Assembly (NCBI RefSeq): GCF_051020975.1
Contig: NC_135042.1
Location: 2,627,888 to 2,691,887 of the forward strand
Origin: Osmia lignaria lignaria
Lineage: Eukaryota; Arthropoda; Insecta; Hymenoptera; Megachilidae
DNA: 64,000 nucleotides
Reading direction: 5' to 3'
The notes under the pieces were generated by a model. It searched no databases and had not been told where the DNA came from. It saw only the letters and a program-made list of their open reading frames with translations. Of this stretch, positions 32,691 through 43,860 are shown piece by piece (within the stretch, counting starts at the first letter, position 1; each line of letters opens with the position of its first letter). A program made the position numbers and the translations under genes.

Positions 32691-33303
32691 TTCGCGCGAA
32701 TCGCGCTGACTGCTCCTAGCGACCTATTTTGACAATAGGTCGCTCGAGGGCGACAGCGTTTAGTTTTAAACGAATTTAGAGAAGGGAGGGGGGCGCCGCG
32801 AGGCGCCAACGAGCATTCGCAAAAGCAATTTAGATCGGTCCGGGTGTACCGCGTTGCACGGGAAGGGAACGGAAAAATGTCCCGCGTCGCGAGGTACGTG
32901 CGCGCGGAAAAAAGGGGTACCCACGTGCGAGGCCTCGCGAGTGGTTCGAACGGTGTCATGTGAGTGCGGTGAGCGGGTACATGTATATGCATTTTCCCTC
33001 CGTGGTGGCACAGGAGAGGTGCGTGGGCGTACCATGGTGCGCGGGTCGACCAAGCGTGCGTTTAGCAGTAAGAAGCACACCCCCCCCCCCCGCGAGCGAG
33101 AAGCGGATTGCGTCATACGTGTGTACAGCGTCTTCAGCGGTAATGTATGCGTTTCGCTATGTACCAATATTCGATGATCAGCGTTCACCTCCGTCGTTAT
33201 TAAGCGCTTGTAAACCAGGCTTTTTCCCTGCCTAAGACCAGGGTTTTTTACTACCGGTATTATCGCGTGCCCCCTTTTTTGCAAATGAACGTTATTTTCT
33301 TTG

Positions 33304-33337
<34 letters not shown>

Positions 33338-33438
33338 CAATATTCTGTGTTTTATTTCGTAACCTAGCTCACGCGATTCCATCTCCTGTTACGGCTCACC
33401 CATGATTCCATATTTTATATCTCGGTTAATTCGATACA
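32691..33438 (+). mobile_element. BEL/Pao 3' LTR
   Basis: Starts TGTTCGCGCGAATCG after a purine-rich tract (GGACGAAGGCGGGCGG) and ends TTAATTCGATACA. It contains a hairpin not in the 5' LTR (GCGACCTA...TAGGTCGC near 32719-32743) and a C run at 33306-33336. Mismatches to the 5' LTR are many for an element with an intact pol. Confidence 0.8.
33306..33336 (+). repeat. 31-base poly-C run
   Basis: In the 3' LTR. The 5' LTR has only short C runs at the equivalent place (CCCCCCC near 25892). Length may be a sequencing or assembly artefact. Confidence 0.9.
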
Positions 33439-33534
33439 ATATGTATAAAATATAATACATGTTTACACATGTGTAACGTTCCGCTAAAAGAAGCTATATC
33501 ATCTTTTATGTTATTTTCTAATTAATATTAGTTT

Positions 33535-33745
33535 AAGTTTATAGAAACGTTTAATTTAATTTGTATTATTATAATAATTATTTTTAATTAAGGTTTATAA
33601 AAAAATGTTTAATTTAATTTGTATTATTATAATAATTATTTTTAATTAAGGTTTATAAAAAAATGTTTAATTTAATTTGTATTATTATATTAATTATTTT
33701 TAATTAAGGTTTATAAAAAAATGTTTAATTTAATTTGTATTATAT
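33535..33745 (+). repeat. 58-bp tandem repeat, about 3.6 copies
   Basis: AT-rich unit containing ATGTTTAATTTAATTTGTAT. Anchor positions 33549, 33607, 33665 and 33723 are exactly 58 bp apart. Copies are nearly identical; the first has AAACG for AAATG. Confidence 0.92.
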
Positions 33746-33790
33746 ATTTTTGTAATAATAAAATAATTTTCGTTTCAAATTTTATAGATA

Positions 33791-34261
33791 CAGTAATGCT
33801 TCGAAATAAGCAAGTGGTCTCTGCTTCGAAATAAGCAACTCGCTATCCCCTCTTCTGTGTTTGAAGTCGCCCGCCAAGTGAGAGGTACGAGAAATGAGTG
33901 AGAGATCCTTGAAAGCACGAAGCCGATGTTTAGAGTAATAAATTTCACGCTTGACTGAGCAGTGACAGCGGTTAGTAAAAGAAGGATAGAATATATATAA
34001 TGCTTTCTCAGTCGGGTATATTTGCTTCGAAATAAAGCATAGTGCGAGAATGAGAGGGCATGCTATATTCTATCCTTGTTCAAAAAATAACATCGCTGCT
34101 CGGCCGATCACTTCATGATTTGCTGCTACCTCGGATGTCTCAATCGTTTCTCGCGTTCTCTATCGTCCCGTTTCGAGAACAAAGTCAAGCCGAATAGCAA
34201 CCTGCTTCGAAATAAGCAACTGATCGGTCCCGAGTCACTTGCTTATTTCGAAGCATTACTG
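33791..34261. mobile_element. Pogo-type MITE, second family (471 bp)
   Basis: Starts CAGTAATGCTTCGAAATAAG and ends with its complement, flanked by TA on both sides. The box GCTTCGAAATAAGC lies in both ends and again at about 33819, 34024 (one inserted A) and 34204. No coding. It sits inside the solo LTR. Another copy's end lies at 2161-2253. Confidence 0.92.
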
Positions 34262-35297
34262 TAATTCAGTCTAGTCAGTAAATCGGTAAATGTTTAGTCG
34301 GTAAGTCGGTCGGTAAATCAAATTGTCGATAATTGATCGACGTGCGACCACGTATGCGCTAGCGGAACCCCGATGATCTCGCGGTGGGGTGAAATCATAG
34401 AGTAGGGAGACCGCGTATAAACTAGGGAGTAGGGGTGCTTGGGAGACACGTGCTGGGAAATTCCAGAAGTCAAAAGAATTCGATCTAGGAAAAAAGCGCT
34501 TGGTCAGCAAAATCTGACTATAAATAGAGGCGTTCCGCGCAGCGAAAGATCAGATCGTCTCCGACTTCGGTCGAATACAGACACTAGTCTGACAGTAGAG
34601 GAAAAGCTCTGCGCTGACTTGCTTAGGCAAAGATAGAGCGCAAGAGTAAAATAATCCTTATTTTTCAGTAGCGACGTACGAGACTTTTCAAATCTATGGA
34701 CACCCTATTCATGGTCCACAACGTGTTAACCAGGTGTTAGTATTGAGTCCATACTCAAGTGTAAAGAGCTAGCGAGGAGCGGAGCTCCTTGAAACGGCCT
34801 GTACTAACATAGCTCTGGCTAGACCAGAAACCGATTTCGACCTGTAGGCTAGAGTCCGCTCGTGTCTGAGGATACCCTACAAGTTACTGATGTTAATAGT
34901 TTCCAATACTTAGCGTAATTGGCAATTATTCAGAGTGTTGGCTGTATCCGTAGTCTAATTGTAAGCCGCGTACATACTAATACTAATATTATATATTTTC
35001 TACTGCATTTTTCATCCAGGGCGTACTCATTGTAATTTCTTATTGTATTTCTTATCTAGCCCGTACACATTGTAATATTAACATTATCATTTTCCTTTAT
35101 ATCTTGAGAAAGCATACTCAGTTATTAGTTTTTTACTTGAATAAACCAGTAGTTCAGTACATTAATGTTTCGATTTTACTCCTTAACCGCTTACCACGCG
35201 AACCTATAATCCCTATTACTACATTACGAATCGCCTTTTGAGGGAACCGCTCTCCCTATACGTCGGTGTAGTGACGTACCTATTCTGGGACGTTACA

Positions 35298-36169
35298 CAT
35301 GTGAAACGAAGTTATTTAATAAGCCTTAATAAATAAATGTAGCCCAAATTATATCGATTTTGGTCTCATTTTAATCGTAAAAATCTCGCCAATATGTTAA
35401 ATAAATTTGTGAATAAAAAAAGTGAAATTAAAAAAGTTGGCCACGTGACGCAGTTTATCTTTCCAACAAATTTCAAAAATGATTGACGGAGATAGAAAAT
35501 ATGTTTGAACGGTAATTTTGAATAATTTGGACAGTCTGTGAGTATTCCTCAAAGGAGTTAGACTACAATGTTACGTTAATATTTGAAATACTGTGTTTTC
35601 GCAAGAAGTTGCGTCACAAAATCCAGAAAAAAGAAGGTAGAGTGCACCTTGTGAGAAAATTTTGCACAATATGTTATAAAAAAACTTAGACATTTACGGC
35701 ACAAAAACTGCGGAAAATCGCACAAAAAAGTTACGACATATTGTAAAAACTGCCATGGACAGCCTCACTATTGTTTACCTTGTTTTATAATACATTCCAT
35801 CGAAAAATAGAATTTTTAATAAACACGAACTGTACTGATTCATAAAATAATTTGTGAGAATATTTAAGTTACTGAAAGTATGTACATAAAAAAATTCTGT
35901 ATTGTTAAGAACATTACTTTGTTTTTCGCTAAAAAAGAAGATTAAATATTTTATATATTAAATAAACATTTGTTGTTATTGATTAGCGCATTTTTTAGTT
36001 TATAAGGTTATATACATATTTCCATAATTCATTAATTTTTATTCGAGAGCATTTGTCTTAAAATGAATGATTTTAAAAACAAATTCATGGTGGTCACCGA
36101 TGACCACCATGGCCCAAATGAAAAGACATGCGCCGATCCCATAGGACCACCGTGGCAGCGAATAGATTA
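35298..36169. other. AT-rich spacer with a MITE-core remnant
   Basis: No gene. An inverted repeat CATGGTGGTCA/TGACCACCATG with a 4-base loop lies at 36087-36112. Confidence 0.5.
35331..35440 (+). mobile_element. Remnant of the shared pogo-MITE core
   Basis: AAATTATATCGATTTTGGTC, TCATTTTAATCGTAAAAATC and the following AT-rich tail match the inner arm of the MITEs at 59720-59820 and 62795-62890 in order, with divergence. No terminal box survives. Confidence 0.6.
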
Positions 36170-36690
36170 ATCTCCTTCACTCCAAAAAGACGTTAGTATA
36201 TGGTGTGCTATATCCGCTCAAGGCATGTTTGGGTCCATATTCATCGATGGTATCCTGAATTCTAAAAAAATATATTCAAATCTTGGAGACCGAATTTTTG
36301 CCTTTCATTCAATCACGCAATGATTGGCCAAAAAGTTGGTTCATGCAGGATGAAGCACGTCCACACAAAACGAAGGGTGTTTTTCACTTTACAACACCTT
36401 CGGGTAAAAAGTAATCGGCTTTGATTACACAGAGTATCACCGGGGAGAGTTGAATTGGCCACCATTTTCGCCGGACTTCAATCCATGCGACTTTTTCTTG
36501 TGGGGTGCTCTTAAGAGTATTGTCTGTGCCAACGGTCCCAAGACTATTGATGAGTTTAAAACGTGTCATAACAATGTTTGTTGAAGGCGATTTGTTGAAT
36601 CGCTGGTTTCCAGAAGCGCCTCGCCGTAGTAATTGCAAAAGAAGTCGGACACTGCGACCACCTGTACCATTAAAACTCCACCTTTCAATG
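36170..36690 (+). pseudogene. Mariner-like transposase fragment
   Basis: Tc1/mariner-superfamily transposase, C-terminal half. Plus-strand pieces read SWFMQDEARPHKTKGVFHF (second catalytic Asp), VIGFDYTEY, LNWPPFSPDFNPCDFFLWG (third catalytic region) and ALKSIVCANGPKTIDEFK. These motifs are in the normal order. Stops and shifts near 36235, 36405 and 36575 kill it. The N-terminal DNA-binding half is not recognisable. Confidence 0.82.
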
Positions 36691-37384
36691 AATATACTTG
36701 TGTTAAAAATCACCGACCTATCCCTTCTCACAATAAAGATATATAAAGATTTAAAAAGTGCTAGTACCCGCTGCGCCACCCAGTATAAATATACGCAATG
36801 AAGAGTGACCCGAGGGTTAAAAGCATCTAGCTCCACACCAAATCGATCATTTTTTGACATCGTTGTCAGGAATTCTGTTCCAAATAAAAAATATGATATA
36901 GCATATACAAAATTGATGGGACCTAGTTAAATCATCATTTCTCTCTGTTCTCGAATTTATATACTATATACTATATTTTTATACTGGATACTGTTGTCAA
37001 ATTCAGTTCATTTTGTAAATTTTTTCGAAAGATTGCTTTTTAACATTGAATTATGAACAAATATTTATTTTGTAAATTTTTTCTTCAAGATTAGATTGTT
37101 TTTAAGTGAAAAATAATGTTCTTAAGTGAAATTCTGTCTACAAAGTAAATCCTTTGTTAGGATAATATCTTTGAAATGAACAATCCACTGCTCTATTAAG
37201 AGAAAACGTATTCTTGATGAATGAATTAATTATCAACACAGATATCAAGGAACCTCCCCCCTTCCACTGAAAATAATTCTGTATATAACATTACTGAACA
37301 CAAGTATTTTTAACCGACTTCGAAAAAAGAGGAGGTTACTCAATTCGATCAGTACATATTTTTTTTGTCCTACCCTTTTGATAT
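36691..37384. other. AT-rich spacer
   Basis: No gene. AACCGACTTCGAAAAAAGAG at 37312-37331 matches a short sequence I remember as common next to insect transposons; that is a weak recollection. Confidence 0.4.
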
Positions 37385-37960
37385 TAAAACGGCTCGGAAA
37401 TCCTGGAAAAATGGCAGCAGACGCGGTGGTCGAAATGTTTCAGCGCTCCCAAACTCTATATGGTGTTGAATACAGTAATTAAATTGGCGACTTAGTAAAA
37501 CTTTCAAAGCTGTATTAGATGCTGAACCTTACGGAAACGTACATATTACTAAAAAAGAGTGTCTGGGAGGAAGAGGCAAGCTAACGGGCAAATTAATTGA
37601 CAAATTAAAAATTTATTATGGTCTGACTATAAGAAGGAACTCAGATTCGATTGAAGAAATGAGAGATGAGATATGGGCTACCCTTTACCATAAGAACTTG
37701 ACAGACGCACAACCTCGGCACGAAAAATGCTTGAGTGGTGATGACTCGTGGTGCACGTGGCAAGCTGCGAAAACCACAAATAAATTAGATGAATATAAGC
37801 AGCAACGAAAGGGCGATTCGGATAAAAGGGTTGATATCTCCCTCAAAGTGAAAAACGGGCACCAACAAATTACAGTTATCTTCATAAACAGGTCTAATAA
37901 ATATTTATGCAAAGTTTCATCAAAAAGTTTCATTAAAAGTATTTACTCAAAATAGTAGAT
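37385..37960 (+). pseudogene. Mutsu-type (Mutator-like) transposase fragment
   Basis: Reads GKMAADAVVEMFQRSQTLYG, then in broken frames SKTFKAVLDAEPYGNVHITK, GGRGKLTGKLIDKLKIYYGL, RRNSDSIEEMRDEIWATLYH and DDSWCTWQAAK. This order matches insect proteins of the Mutsu type (a Mutator-superfamily transposase domain) as I remember them. The stretch normally between KKEC and GGRGKLTGK, roughly 25 residues, is missing, so there is an internal deletion as well as a stop near 37480. Confidence 0.65.
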
Positions 37961-37995
37961 AGATAACTTTATTTCATACCTTTCGGCTTTGAAAG

Positions 37996-38193
37996 GCACG
38001 TGATCCTCTCGCTAGTGGACTCAAAGGAAGTGCCGCCACAATGTAGTATGAATGGACCCAAGCCGTTTTCTTGACGGGGGTGCATACTGTAGTTGGGCCC
38101 GTGAAAAGGTTTCGATGACAGAAAAGGGCTTGGATCCATTCATACTGGTGTGGCGGCACTTCCTTTGAGTCCACTAACGAAAGGATCACCCTG
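37996..38193. mobile_element. Mariner-like MITE of about 200 bp
   Basis: Nearly complete inverted repeat: CTAGTGGACTCAAAGGAAGT on the left and its complement on the right, with further matches inward (AGTATGAATGGA.CCAAGCC). The right end is GGATCACCCTGTATA. The left end has decayed (GGCACGTGATCC). The terminal sequence is related to the MITE at 10703-10910. Confidence 0.82.
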
Positions 38194-38297
38194 TATAAAT
38201 TATGTAGGCGTTGAGTGGAGGGGGCGAGAGGGTTTTGTTTCCTCGGACGTCTTGAGTTCGGGCCGAGGACCACTAGGTGGCGGCGAGAGATCAGTAC

Positions 38298-38513
38298 TGT
38301 AGCGGCGCTCTCCGCTAGCAAGATAGTCACTAGATTCATGTTACCGTTAAGTTGGCATTACTACGTCTAGGCTGGGTTAGTCTGTAAGTACATACGAATC
38401 TATATTGTACATATTCATTGTCGAGACTATAGAAAAGAAGCAAGCGAATAAAAAGTATTCTCGAAACGCACACGTGCTAATTATTATTTCTGTTCCCGAG
38501 TAATTCCGCTACA
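38298..38513 (+). mobile_element. Short solo LTR, 216 bp, GTAC target duplication
   Basis: Starts TGTAGCGGCGCTC and ends AATTCCGCTACA, flanked by GTAC at 38294-38297 and 38514-38517. AATAAA near 38449 supports the plus orientation. The small size and 4-bp duplication suggest a Ty3/gypsy-type element. Confidence 0.82.
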
Positions 38514-38517
38514 GTAC

Positions 38518-38795
38518 GATAGGTGTCTGGGGCTGGGATCACCTGTTCTCAGCCCCACTGACAAGTCTGATCCCGAGACGAAACACCTTTTTCTCCCCTC
38601 TCCTACAATTATATACAATAAGTTAATATTTACGCAAATTAGTAAGAAGAGCTTCAATGCCGTCGTGTGGTCGATCGCGCCGAAAAGTTCATCGAACGAT
38701 AAAAAAGTACTTGAAGTTTTCTCTGACATCGCCGTCTGCCTATCCAACGATGGAATGAGCAGTATTATGCAAACAATGTAAAATTTGGGCATCAC
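38518..38795 (-). CDS. Possible small secreted-protein ORF or exon
   Basis: Minus-strand frame beginning MPKFYIVCIILLIPSLDRQ, which looks like a signal peptide, followed by a second hydrophobic stretch (ALKLFLLICVNINLLYIIV). It runs into the solo LTR at 38517. It could be a damaged exon or chance. No homology is recognised. Confidence 0.25.
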
Positions 38796-39030
38796 TGTAG
38801 GTTGTAATTGTTATAATTTCTGCGTCGAGACCGATGAACAGCGCATCAAACTGTCTGACCAGAATCTCAGCGACGTGCGGCGCGGCGCGGCAAAACGAGC
38901 TAGCTCAAGTGTAAAAGCTGCGAAAACAGCTGAAGAGGAAGAAGTGCCCCCCCGTTACAATCGCTGCGCTTTCCCCCACGTTACACTTCCACCTCAAAAC
39001 CACCCGTAACCCTTCCCTCACCTAACCCTT

Positions 39031-39431
39031 TCCCCCTGTTCACCGATGTCGGGCCGATGGAGGCAAAAGAAGACGGAAAAGGAACACCCGCAGCAGGAGC
39101 TACGAGGCCGGCGACAGACTCCTAACCGTCCTCCAAGGAAACGGAGCAAAGTGGGACTCCGAAGAAACAGAACAAGCTGCCCAGATCAGGCGAAACGTCC
39201 ACCCGGAGCCATCTGTCGCCGAGCCCGAAGACCTCAACCCACCCGTCATCGCGGGATATCCGCCAGCCCCATCGACCCCGAGCACCGGTGTATCGAAGAT
39301 CGATAATCGATCTATCCCGTTGCCGGAAGAGGCCCCACTTCCTAGCCCCATCCCCTCCCCAAACCATCCCGCGACGGTCTCGTCGTCGCAGCAGCGACGG
39401 CGAACCGGCATTGAGCCCGAGGCTAAGCGAT
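39031..39431 (+). pseudogene. Unidentified Pro/Ser-rich ORF tail, possibly retroelement
   Basis: Open plus-strand frame without an early ATG, ending at 39431. Basic start (GGKRRRKRNTRSRSYEAG), then GDRLLTVLQGNGAKWDSEET and a Pro/Ser-rich tail. The base composition is GC-rich, unlike its neighbours. It precedes the LTR-like module at 39450. It may be the end of a gag- or env-like gene; that is inference from position. Confidence 0.3.
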
Positions 39432-39449
39432 AGAAAGCATAGAAAGCAT

Positions 39450-39935
39450 AGAGCGAGAATTGTGAGTTATAGAGAGCGCCGAGTGAGAGAGTAAGGAAAT
39501 TTGGGTGAGTCCCTTGACGTATTAATATTGTAAAAAGCGAGATCGAGGCAACGGCTATTTTCTCCGCCCGCGCATTGTTCGAAGTAAAGACGACTCCCCC
39601 TTTTCGCTCTTCCCCCCTTTGATTTCCCGACCACAGTTATTTCCTCATTCGCGTAACGTAGGCGAACTTTCCCGCGAACCCCTCTTCCGACCCTAGAGAT
39701 TTCCCTTCCCACAATAATCCTCCTTGCGTACTCCCCCGCGAAGTATTGTACGGACGTAAGTGCCCCGAGACCCATCCCCTGTAAACCACCCACGAACCCC
39801 TTTCCCCTTTCGATTTTGATCGCCACAGCGAGTGGCTGGCGCCCAACGGTTGTGATAGAGTGTTGTGAGAGAAAGTCTCGTAAGTAAAGTTTATTGTATA
39901 GAGTGAACACCCGAAAAGGGTCACAATACACTTCA
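39450..39935 (+). repeat. LTR-like module with PBS-like site, copy 1
   Basis: Pyrimidine-rich 480-bp block sharing an ordered set of motifs with 49930-50405: CGCGTAAC, CTTGCGTACTCCCCCG, TGGCTGGCGCCCAACGG and AAAAGGGTCACAA. TGGCGCCCAACG resembles a tRNA-Lys primer-binding site. It could be the U5-leader of an old LTR element, but no gag follows. Confidence 0.5.
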
Positions 39936-42900
39936 AATATTAAATTTCAATTTTTAATCAAAGAACATTTACATTCTAAGCTTTAAGCGCGTTTTCCTCG
40001 AAATAGCATTTTTAACGTTGACTAGCAGTATAATTCAAACAATTTTTAATCGACTGACTTTCAATTTTAACAGGACTTTAAAAACTAGATTTTCTATAGA
40101 AATACGTAAAACTTTTTTGATAAGTTAAAAATTGTTTGAGTTATAGATAATTTTACACAATTTTTGTCGAAAAGTTTAAAAATTTTTATTTTAAACTCCA
40201 CTAGTTTGCCAAAAATCAATAATTTTAAAAACAGCTACGTATTTCTCTAGATATTGGAGTAAAGAAAATAAAAATTTTTCTTTTTTATTTTTCCTCAAAA
40301 ACGTCGGCATTTATGCTGCTGGCCGCAAACCACCTTGCCGGATCGACTGCCTTCTTTATCCAACTGCAGCTGCGCCATTTAAAATATATTTACAGTGAAA
40401 AAATTACTTTTTGTACTTTTTAATATAGATGATAAAGTTATCAAAGCGAACTTTCAATAGCACCATTGAGAAAAATCACAAAAAATTTCCAAATATAGAA
40501 TTAATTTTCAGCAAATTACATAGGCGATTCAGCGTGAAATGGTTCATCCTCTAGTCGCAACGACAATAAGAAACAAAACAAAAGCATTTTTCTCCGTTCA
40601 GGTACAAGCGCAGCAGAAATTAATAGATGGCGCATTATCTATATAAAGAGAAGTATTAGGATGTGGTGGGTGGGTATCGTGAGGTTTCAAAGTAAAAGCC
40701 TTAATTACGTTATCTCGGCCGGATGCATCCTCTTTTACGGTGATATCGCGGACCGGTTGATCTTGGCCAGTTGCCAACAAGTATCACTGCCAAGAATTGT
40801 AACGTAGGAAAGAGGAAGCTTCGATAGAGAAGGCAGCCAGGCAAGCAATGGCTACGCTAGACGGTGTCGTAGTTAGGAGATTTTAATTAAACTGACCGCC
40901 AAGGGCTGTTTGTAGTTTGCAATTTCACGTAAGTAGAAAAAGATGCCCGATAACGACAAACGAAAAAACATGTTCTTATCTGAATGAACATGGAAGAGGT
41001 CGAAGCTTTTCCTATTAGCTTCTCGTAGGGTACGGACCATCGGGAATTACATCGTTTAGTGCAAGCCTTTACTGTTCCTGAACGAACGTTAATTAAAAGT
41101 TCGATAATTTATCGTATTATCTAACCTGAATTTCTTTAGCCAATCCTTCGAGTTTGTTCATAGTATGGAGAACAAAAGTTTCTTTGAAAACGTCCTATTA
41201 ATCTATTCATCCGACAAGGAAATCTGCAATCTTCAAGAACCAGTAATATAAAACTGCAAGATGATTATTGACACTTCAAATTTTGTTTACTCTTCTTGTA
41301 CTTGTTATTCAGAAGTTTACTGCGATAAACTTATAAATCCCCCTTATGTGCAATAAATTACATTATAAGTAACGTGAATTTAAACCTTGAAGTTAAATTT
41401 TCAATTGCATATATGTATCATTTACGGGTTCATCTTCATAAAGTTGTAACAAATAAACGTACTATATATATGTATTGTTCATAAAAATTCCTATGCATAT
41501 TAAATTATATTACGAAGAACGTAAATACAAATTTTCAATTCTAGTTTTCCATCATTTCTATTTATTATTCCGAGATATCGGGACGATTCCGAACCCGAAA
41601 ATTCAAGAAATCATGGAACTGTGAATCTTTTAACGTAAGAGTTGATCCGATTACAACGCAATTTTCTTTTGCTGTCCGTTTTTAGTCGTAAGGGAGATAA
41701 AATCTCTCTTAAAATTTCGGCCGTTTTTTATTTTTCTTCTTTTTCTCCAAAACTGTTCAAGATAACGAAAAACTTTATGAGCACATATTGTTGGTCTTAA
41801 TGTATAGTATTTTTTATGTTAAAATAAGAAATTTTATAGAGAGTTATAAACAACAAAGTTTGAACAGAAAAAAATTTGTTTTTCACCATTGATTACTAGT
41901 TTTAATTTATAGAAAATCTTTTTCTTCCTCTTATGTAACAAGTGCTTACATGCATTGTACAATAAAATAAAAAAAACCATAAAGATATTTTTATTTTTAA
42001 GACAGATATGTTCAAAACCACCCCAAATATGTTACACCTTTTACACTTCAGAAATCGACATTAATTTCCTTCTAACCATATAAGAAATAAAATAAAATAC
42101 TGAATTGTACTTTATGTTTAATATGTGAACTAAAAACTGGTAAAGAAGATAAAACCTCTGTATATCCCTAATGGTCTTTCATTAATTTATGTAAGTTCGG
42201 TTATAAAAAAAAAGATTAATTTTCCATTAGATATTCCAAAAATCGTTTCTGCATCCATCAAAAGGAGTTGTTCATAAATTTGTTTTAAACACTTTTAAAA
42301 TTCAATACTTTTATTATACGATTATTTGGTAACTTTTCTGAGGTTTAATTATAGAGAATATGAATCTGAATATTTTTATATATATGTAAAAAATATCAAA
42401 ACAAGAAGCATGTAGTAAAATTTTCATACGGATTTCACCAAAAAATATTTTCATTCGAAGCCAATTTCTCTCGAAGAATATTCCGTTCTTAACTAAATCC
42501 GTTTTTGAAGTTATTTGCTCAATAATTTTTGCCATTTCAGATTTTAGACACCATTGAAGCACCTTTGAAACGTTCGGATATAGATTTACTGCTTGAAGCT
42601 CCAAATATGGATCTATTGACATCCTACTTTTCCAAAATATTCATTATCTTTTCAATATATTTGAAATACAACTTATTTTAGTTATACATGCGCAAATGAA
42701 AATATTTATCATTTTGTCCACATAAAAGATTAAAAATTCTTTAATAATATTTTCTCAAATACTTCCCAATCAGGTATATTAAAATTCATAGGTGTACATA
42801 CAAGGCCAGACTAAGATTTCTCTATACCTACGACTGCCCCCTTGGTTAATAAATAACTCAGTTGATTTATTAAAGTGGGACCCAGGGCAGTAGCCCGCTT

Positions 42901-43039
42901 TAGACCGCCCCTTAATTTAACCCTGTATACGTACACTGACAATGAGTTGCGTTGATTCTGTCGCGGCGTGTGGCATTATTGACATGGTTGCTATAATTTG
43001 GCATGTGCAAGAATATAAACAATTGCAAATCAGTCTATA
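39936..43039. other. 3.1-kb AT-rich region with no recognised gene
   Basis: No frame longer than about 100 codons and no familiar motif. It may be unique intergenic or intronic host DNA. A moderately GC block near 42790-42910 (GGGACCCAGGGCAGTAGCCC) looks repeat-like but I cannot name it. Confidence 0.5.
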
Positions 43040-43860
43040 ATCATAATTCGAGGAAAGAATATTACTCATTTTCAGTAATCGCTGAAAGATTAAACATTTC
43101 CAAAATGACGTGTGTAAAGCTATATACTTCATTTCGAAGACAAATTCAGTAAATAACGTGTCACGAAATAAAAGGCTTCGTAAAACAATGGCCAGAGAGG
43201 ATCGCATTCATCATCGCATCTCTGAAGCTGATCGTTACAGAACAACGGAACAAGTTCGTAATGAATCTGGTACCGAAATTAGTAGCAAAATTAGTGTCCG
43301 CACAGTGTGGAGAAAATTGAATGAATTTAATCTTATGGGTCGTACTGCTTGCAAGAAGCCGCTCATTTCTGAACGCAATAGAAAATTGCGTTACGGTTCG
43401 TTAAAGAACATCGGTACTAGACGCTACTTAATTGGTCAAAAATTGTTTTTACCGATGAGTCCAAATTTAATAGAATGAGATCGGATGGGAAAACGTACGT
43501 TCAACGCCATGTTAACGAAGAATTTTTATGAAAATGACAACAAAATCAACCGTAAAAGGAGAAGGAGGATGATTGGTGAACGGTCTGGGGAGCGATGATG
43601 TTATAAGGCATTGGTCCAATTCATAGAATTAATGGAATTATGAACCAATATGTACATATGGAAATATTAGAAGAAGTACTGGCTTTCATTTGCAGACGAA
43701 CAAATCCTACGGAATTGGACTTTGCAAGCTGACAATGGCCCTCGCAATCTCCAGATCTCAAGTCCATTGAGATGTTATGGATACATGTAGAAAAATATAT
43801 TAAACAGAAAAAACCAAAAAATTTAAATAAACTCTGCACTGTTGTTGAAGAAGAATGAAG
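43040..43860 (+). pseudogene. Tc1-like transposase (broken, internal deletion)
   Basis: Plus-strand pieces: SVIAERLNISKMTCVKLYTS (first helix-turn-helix), ISVRTVWRKLNEFNLMGRTA (second), ACKKPLISERNRKLRY, then shifted FTDESKFN (first catalytic Asp region near 43450), SDGKTYVQR, GPIHRINGIMNQYVHMEIL and WPSQSPDLKSIEMLW. The part that should hold QQDND, the second catalytic Asp, is deleted between LAFICR and WPSQSPD. The gene ends abruptly at the pogo element at 43863; the last few dozen residues are not found elsewhere. Confidence 0.85.

Larger units (their letters stand above)
25161..33438 (+). mobile_element. BEL/Pao LTR retrotransposon (8.3 kb)
   Basis: 5' LTR, unusually long leader (25993-27377), broken gag, frameshifted protease start, intact pol and 3' LTR. 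The coding region is clearly richer in G and C than its surroundings, consistent with recent arrival. Pol order (protease, RT, RNase H, integrase) and the A17-type protease identify BEL/Pao. Confidence 0.9.
33472..35297 (+). mobile_element. Solo LTR with CATG target duplication
   Basis: Starts TGTAACGTTCC and ends GGGACGTTACA, flanked by CATG at 33468-33471 and 35298-35301. About 1.35 kb once the MITE at 33791-34261 is removed. A TATAAATA box lies near 34520 and AATAAA near 35141, so it reads plus. The 4-bp duplication fits Ty3/gypsy-type integration. A 58-bp tandem repeat lies near its 5' end. No internal coding region remains. Confidence 0.85.
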
